Source: Bacteroidaceae bacterium
GTDB lineage: Bacteria; Bacteroidota; Bacteroidia; Bacteroidales; Bacteroidaceae
Direction: 5' to 3'
NCBI GenBank assembly: GCA_017628775.1
Contig: JAGBYN010000098.1
Coordinates: 1-18,245 of the forward strand
Length of the DNA stretch: 18,245 nt
Shown here: positions 14,870-18,245 of the stretch, one piece after another
Layout of the letters: each line of letters begins with the position of its first letter
How positions within the stretch are numbered: the stretch's first letter is position 1
Program-made: the position numbers and the translations under genes
Notes under the pieces: generated by a model
The model's input: the letters and a program-made list of their open reading frames with translations, nothing else
What the model was told of the DNA's origin: nothing
Database searches by the model: none

Positions 14870-15340
14870 ATGTCGCAAAAAGTAGATCGACTGACGGTGC
14901 TTAAGCGATTATTAACGAATACTGAAGTGGGGAGTCAAGAAGAATTGGTGAGTAAGTTAAGCAAACAAGGCTACAACGTGACTCAAGCCACACTCTCGCG
15001 CGACTTACGCCAATTGAAAGCTGAAAAGATGAGAAAGGGTAAGGGATTCGTTTACGTACTCCCCGAGCATAAGCCATACGAACGCATTTCCGCTTCGCGC
15101 CAGAAATTAGAAAATATGCACCACAATGGATTTGTGGATATTGAATACTCTGGGAATATGGCTGTGATTCACACCCTGCCGGGCTATGCCGGAGTCATTG
15201 CATCGACCATCGACAACAGCAAACTCACATCAGTGTGCGGCACCATAGCGGGCGACGATACCATCCTTGTTATTATACGCGAAGGCTACGACCGCGAAAA
15301 ACTATATGTAGAATTATCATCCTGTCTTCCTAATTTATAA
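14870..15340 (+). CDS. argR: Arginine repressor ArgR
   Basis: A 156-residue arginine-responsive transcription factor, hexameric in the family. The N-terminal winged helix contains [14 protein letters not shown] (about 36-49), the classic ArgR recognition helix. The C-terminal oligomerisation and arginine-binding domain carries [12 protein letters not shown] (124-135), with the paired Asp residues that contact L-arginine. The length is typical. It is the first gene of the cluster and is preceded by repeated TGCATAAA half-sites, which it probably binds. The acyltransferase gene follows after 13 bases. Confidence 0.95.
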   Translation: MSQKVDRLTVLKRLLTNTEVGSQEELVSKLSKQGYNVTQATLSRDLRQLKAEKMRKGKGFVYVLPEHKPYERISASRQKLENMHHNGFVDIEYSGNMAVIHTLPGYAGVIASTIDNSKLTSVCGTIAGDDTILVIIREGYDREKLYVELSSCLPNL

Positions 15341-15353
15341 AAAACATATCATC

Positions 15354-15989
15354 ATGCAACAAGAATACAACGACGGCATTCAAGTCATCGTAGCCGATGG
15401 CAGCCACGAAAAATATGTAGATACCATTCTCCAAACCATCACCGACTCTGCAAAGGTACGCGGTTCGGGCATCGCTTCACGTACACACGAATACGTAGCC
15501 ACAAAGATGCGTGAACGCAAAGCCGTTATCGCATTGGCGGGCGAGGAGTTTGCTGGCTTCTGCTATATTGAAAGCTGGGAAAACAAGCACTACGTAGCAA
15601 ACTCAGGTTTGATCGTGGTTCCTAAGTTCCGCGGACACCACTTGGCAACACGCATCAAGCGCTTGGCATTCAGCTTGAGCCGCGTACGTTGGCCGGAAGC
15701 TAAAATCTTCGGGTTGACCAGCAGCGGTGCGGTGATGCGCATCAACACATCGTTGGGCTACGTGCCTGTGCCTTTCGATGAATTGACTCACGATGATGAA
15801 TACTGGAAGGGATGCGGCACCCCCGAAGCACCTTGTTGCATCAACTGCGATGTTTTGGCGCGCACAGGACGCAAGTACTGCGTATGTACAGGTATGCTCT
15901 ACGACCCCGCACGCCACGTGGGCGATCCCTTACCCGTTGAAATTCCACAAGACGTGCTCGACTTCATCCAGGCACACCCCAATGATTAA
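15354..15989 (+). CDS. GNAT acyltransferase of arginine biosynthesis (candidate N-acylglutamate synthase)
   Basis: A 211-residue GNAT-fold protein. The acyl-CoA pyrophosphate-binding loop is seen at about residues 88-101 (VVPKFRGHHLATRI). An EEFAGFCYIE strand precedes it and a TSSGAVMRINTSLGYVPV segment follows. The C-terminal third holds a Cys cluster C154-x6-C161-C162-x2-C165-x10-C176-x-C178 that is not part of the usual GNAT fold and looks able to bind a metal. The gene sits 13 bases after argR and is followed by argG, so it probably performs the first step, acylation of glutamate. Bacteroides fragilis is known to use succinylated rather than acetylated intermediates, so the donor here may be succinyl-CoA. 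That specificity is inference. Confidence 0.8.
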   Translation: MQQEYNDGIQVIVADGSHEKYVDTILQTITDSAKVRGSGIASRTHEYVATKMRERKAVIALAGEEFAGFCYIESWENKHYVANSGLIVVPKFRGHHLATRIKRLAFSLSRVRWPEAKIFGLTSSGAVMRINTSLGYVPVPFDELTHDDEYWKGCGTPEAPCCINCDVLARTGRKYCVCTGMLYDPARHVGDPLPVEIPQDVLDFIQAHPND

Positions 15990-16011
15990 TCACTTAGAAT
16001 AAACAATCAAT

Positions 16012-16066
16012 AGGAGGTTGCGTGGCGTAAGGGCACAATGCGGTTTGCGTTGCACGTTAACACCTC
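16012..16066 (+). promoter_or_regulatory. Nested hairpin in the argG leader containing an AGGAGG
   Basis: Three nested stems: GAGGT (16014-16018) with ACCTC (16062-16066), CGTG (16021-16024) with CACG (16053-16056), and CAATGC (16036-16041) with GCGTTG (16047-16052). They form a compact fold between the acyltransferase stop codon and the argG ATG at 16087. The outer stem hides an AGGAGG (16012-16017), a Shine-Dalgarno sequence unusual in this genome. That motif is followed by only a two-codon GTG GCG TAA frame. An A-run (16067-16075) follows, so this is not a terminator on this strand. No -7 box was recognised, so argG is probably read through from argR. Confidence 0.4.
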
Positions 16067-16086
16067 AAAAAAAAACACATAGAACA

Positions 16087-17295
16087 ATGTCAGAAAACAA
16101 GAAAAAAGTAGTCGTGGCCTTCAGTGGTGGCCTCGATACCTCATACACCGTGATGTATCTCGCAAAGGAAAAGGGATACGAAGTTTATGCCGCATGCGCC
16201 AATACTGGCGGTTTTAGCGCAGAACAACTTAAAACAAACGAAGAAAATGCTTATAAGCTTGGCGCAAAGGCTTATGTGACGCTCGATGTGACTCAAGAGT
16301 ATTACGAAAAGAGCTTGAAGTATATGATTTATGGTAATGTGTTGCGCAATAATGTTTACCCCATCTCAGTTTCTTCAGAACGCATCTTCCAGGGTATGGC
16401 GATTGCACGCTACGCTAAGGAGATTGGTGCGCATGCGATTGCCCATGGTTCAACAGGGGCTGGCAACGATCAGGTGCGCTTCGACATGACATTCCTCGTG
16501 ATGTGCCCCGAAATGGAAATCATCACGCTCACACGCGACAGCAACCTCTCGCGCCAGGAAGAAGTGGACTACCTCAACGCCAACGGATTCTTTGCCGACT
16601 TCACTAAGTTGAAGTACAGCTACAACGTAGGCATTTGGGGCACAAGCATCTGCGGTGGCGAAATCCTTGACTCACGCCTGGGCTTGCCTGAATCGGCTTA
16701 CCTCAAGCAAGTAACCAAGACTGGCAGCGAGGAGTTGAAACTCACCTTCGAACACGGACAACTCAAGGCGATCAACGGCGAACGCTATGATGATCCTATT
16801 GCAGCGATCTGCAAGGTGGAAGAAATTGGTGCAGCCTATGGTATTGGTCGCGACATGCACGTGGGCGACACCATCATTGGCATTAAGGGTCGCGTAGGTT
16901 TCGAAGCTGCAGCGCCAATGCTCATCATCGGTGCACACCGCTTCCTCGAAAAGTACACACTCTCAAAGTGGCAACAATACTGGAAGGACCAGGTGGCTAA
17001 CTGGTATGGCATGTTCCTTCACGAAAGCCAATACCTTGAACCCGTGATGCGTGATATTGAAGCGATGCTTGAAAGTTCACAACGCTTTGTGAATGGTACG
17101 GTTATTCTTGAACTCCGCCCTCTTGGCTTCTCAACAGTTGGCGTGGATAGCAAGGACGACCTCGTTAAGACGAAGTTTGGCGAATATGGCGAAACACAGA
17201 AGGGCTGGACTGCCGACGATGCCAAGGGCTTCATCAAGGTGCTCTCAACACCGCTCCGCGTGTTCCACGCAAACCACGAAGACGAAAAACTTTAA
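16087..17295 (+). CDS. argG: Argininosuccinate synthase ArgG
   Basis: A 402-residue cytoplasmic enzyme that joins citrulline and aspartate with ATP hydrolysis to give argininosuccinate, the penultimate step of arginine synthesis. The PP-loop AFSGGLDTS (11-19) is diagnostic. Also seen are the HGSTGAGNDQVRFD segment (about 120-133) that binds aspartate and citrulline, and a normal overall length. The start at 16087 (MSENKKK) was chosen: the open frame extends upstream to a TTG at 16018, but those 23 codons run through the leader hairpin and look non-coding. It lies in the arg cluster, downstream of the GNAT gene and upstream of the pspC-like gene. Confidence 0.95.
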   Translation: MSENKKKVVVAFSGGLDTSYTVMYLAKEKGYEVYAACANTGGFSAEQLKTNEENAYKLGAKAYVTLDVTQEYYEKSLKYMIYGNVLRNNVYPISVSSERIFQGMAIARYAKEIGAHAIAHGSTGAGNDQVRFDMTFLVMCPEMEIITLTRDSNLSRQEEVDYLNANGFFADFTKLKYSYNVGIWGTSICGGEILDSRLGLPESAYLKQVTKTGSEELKLTFEHGQLKAINGERYDDPIAAICKVEEIGAAYGIGRDMHVGDTIIGIKGRVGFEAAAPMLIIGAHRFLEKYTLSKWQQYWKDQVANWYGMFLHESQYLEPVMRDIEAMLESSQRFVNGTVILELRPLGFSTVGVDSKDDLVKTKFGEYGETQKGWTADDAKGFIKVLSTPLRVFHANHEDEKL

Positions 17296-17430
17296 GTAAT
17301 TTCGACCGATTCGCTTCGTTGGAAAATTGAAATTCAAAATTTGTGGGGATAAGAGATAATGAGAACTCTGTTCGAATAATATGTAGGCCCCACTTCTAAT
17401 CAACACTAAAAACTCTAAAACAAAATTATT

Positions 17431-17613
17431 ATGGAACGTAAATTTGAACTTTCTAAGGACGCTAAAATCAAGGGCGTATGCGGTGGCATCGCTGAATACT
17501 TCAACATGGAACCAACGCTCGTTCGCATTGCTTACGTATTGATCTCATTATTTACAGGATTCGTTTTGGGTCTTGTGGCTTACTTAGTTATTTACCTTAT
17601 TGCTAAAAAATAA
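17431..17613 (+). CDS. PspC-domain small membrane protein
   Basis: A 60-residue stand-alone PspC domain. The N-terminal half (L-x2-DAKIKGVCGGIAEYFNMEPTLVRIAY) carries the family hallmark GVCGGIAEYF at about 15-24. The C-terminal half is one long hydrophobic segment (about 33-57) ending in KK. Related proteins are associated with envelope stress responses at the cytoplasmic membrane; a role in arginine synthesis is not known. The gene is inserted between argG (135-base gap) and argC (6-base gap), so it is probably translated from the same message as argC. No separate promoter could be assigned in 17296-17430. That spacer shows only a weak GTGGGG/CCCCAC pairing (17343-17348 with 17388-17393). 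Confidence 0.9.
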   Translation: MERKFELSKDAKIKGVCGGIAEYFNMEPTLVRIAYVLISLFTGFVLGLVAYLVIYLIAKK

Positions 17614-17619
17614 TCGTTT

Positions 17620-18245
17620 ATGAACGATTCTATACGCGTTGGCATCGTAGGTGCAGCAGGTTATACAGCAGGCGAATTGATTCGTCTGCTGATTAACCAT
17701 CCAGCAGCCGAAATCGTCTTTGCACATAGCGAGAGCAATGCCGGCAATTTAATTACGGATGTGCATGCCGGACTTTATGGCGAAACAGAACTGCGATTTA
17801 CCGACCAACTCCCCTTTGATGAAGTTGACGTGGTATTCTTCTGTTTCGGCCACGGCAAAAGCACGCAGTTCATCCAGGAACATTACATCCCCGCCGATGT
17901 GCGCATCATCGACCTCGCTCAGGACTTCCGCTTAGCATCGGAAGATCATGACTATGTATATGGCTTGCCCGAATTGAACCGTGAGCGCATTGAGGGCGCC
18001 TTGCACGTGGCAAACCCTGGCTGTTTCGCCACTTGCATCCAATTGGCCTTGTTGCCTTTGGCTGAAGCCGAATTGCTCCAAAACGACATCAGCGTCAATG
18101 CCATTACAGGCTCAACAGGGGCGGGTGTTAAACCTGCTGCCACAACCCACTTCTCATGGCGTTCAGGCAACATGAGCATTTACAAGGCATTCCAGCACCA
18201 ACACGTGCCCGAAATCAAGCAAAGCTTGCAACAGTTGCAATCAAA
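17620..18245 (+). CDS. argC: N-acetyl-gamma-glutamyl-phosphate reductase ArgC, partial (C-terminus beyond the right edge)
   Basis: 208 codons are visible. The enzyme reduces N-acyl-gamma-glutamyl phosphate to the semialdehyde with NADPH in the cytoplasm. Seen: the N-terminal nucleotide-binding motif GIVGAAGYTAGEL (8-20), CFGHG (75-79), DLAQDFRL (98-105), and the catalytic cysteine in ANPGCFATCIQLALLPL (C135), followed by the SVNAITGSTGAGVKP segment. In Bacteroidetes the natural substrate may be the N-succinyl form. It starts six bases after the PspC gene, so the two are almost certainly on one transcript. The frame is intact up to the last base. Confidence 0.95.
   Translation, partial: MNDSIRVGIVGAAGYTAGELIRLLINHPAAEIVFAHSESNAGNLITDVHAGLYGETELRFTDQLPFDEVDVVFFCFGHGKSTQFIQEHYIPADVRIIDLAQDFRLASEDHDYVYGLPELNRERIEGALHVANPGCFATCIQLALLPLAEAELLQNDISVNAITGSTGAGVKPAATTHFSWRSGNMSIYKAFQHQHVPEIKQSLQQLQS

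Noticed and set aside
17439..17446. TAAATTTG promoter-like box
   Set aside because: It lies inside the first codons of the PspC gene, has no -33 partner, and is too far from argC to be a convincing promoter without transcript data.

Overview
The window looks like a Bacteroidales chromosome, most likely Prevotella or a close relative. Start codons are preceded by A/T-rich sequence rather than Shine-Dalgarno motifs. Consensus Bacteroidetes -7 boxes (TAnnTTTG) sit upstream of several genes at sensible distances. The gene content is also Bacteroidetes-like: an argR / GNAT / argG / argC arginine cluster, a short QueG, a RecQ with no HRDC domain, and a TAB5-like alkaline phosphatase. The genus call is inference from protein flavour, not from a search. 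No rRNA, tRNA, CRISPR array or insertion sequence was seen.

Layout. (1) 1-1821, minus: a large secreted acidic protein cut by the left edge, with its own promoter. (2) 1970-2689, minus: a two-gene accessory module made of a phage-type 'structural protein P5'-like muramidase candidate and a small DUF4248-like protein. Its promoter carries a palindrome where the -33 box should be, and a strong hairpin terminator separates it from the next gene. (3) 2935-3700: a small DUF1232 membrane protein (minus) and a WYL-type regulator (plus) diverge from a 433-bp spacer packed with three kinds of repeat: a 10-copy heptamer, a cluster of small hairpins and a 12-copy nonamer array. (4) 4589-10257, minus: recJ, recQ, a second WYL regulator and queG. 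The recQ-WYL-queG part is tightly packed, and the recJ-recQ gap holds two mutually exclusive RNA hairpins. (5) 10540-14574, plus: an exported alkaline phosphatase, the ribosome-associated GTPase hflX and a membrane acyltransferase, closed by a good terminator. (6) 14692-18245, plus: an arginine biosynthesis cluster of argR, a GNAT acyltransferase, argG, a PspC-domain protein and argC (cut by the right edge). ArgR-like half-sites overlap the argR promoter.

How the genes work together. The arginine cluster reads as one regulon. ArgR probably represses its own promoter. The GNAT enzyme is a candidate for the first, N-acylating step, ArgC performs the reductase step and ArgG makes argininosuccinate. 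Housekeeping functions (RecJ and RecQ in DNA repair, QueG in tRNA modification, HflX in ribosome rescue) fill the centre. The accessory and least explained material is in 1-3700.

I do not see a complete, clearly new multi-gene system. The best leads are the repeat-packed divergent spacer at 3268-3700, the P5-like/DUF4248-like pair with its operator-like palindrome, and the switch-like leader of recQ.
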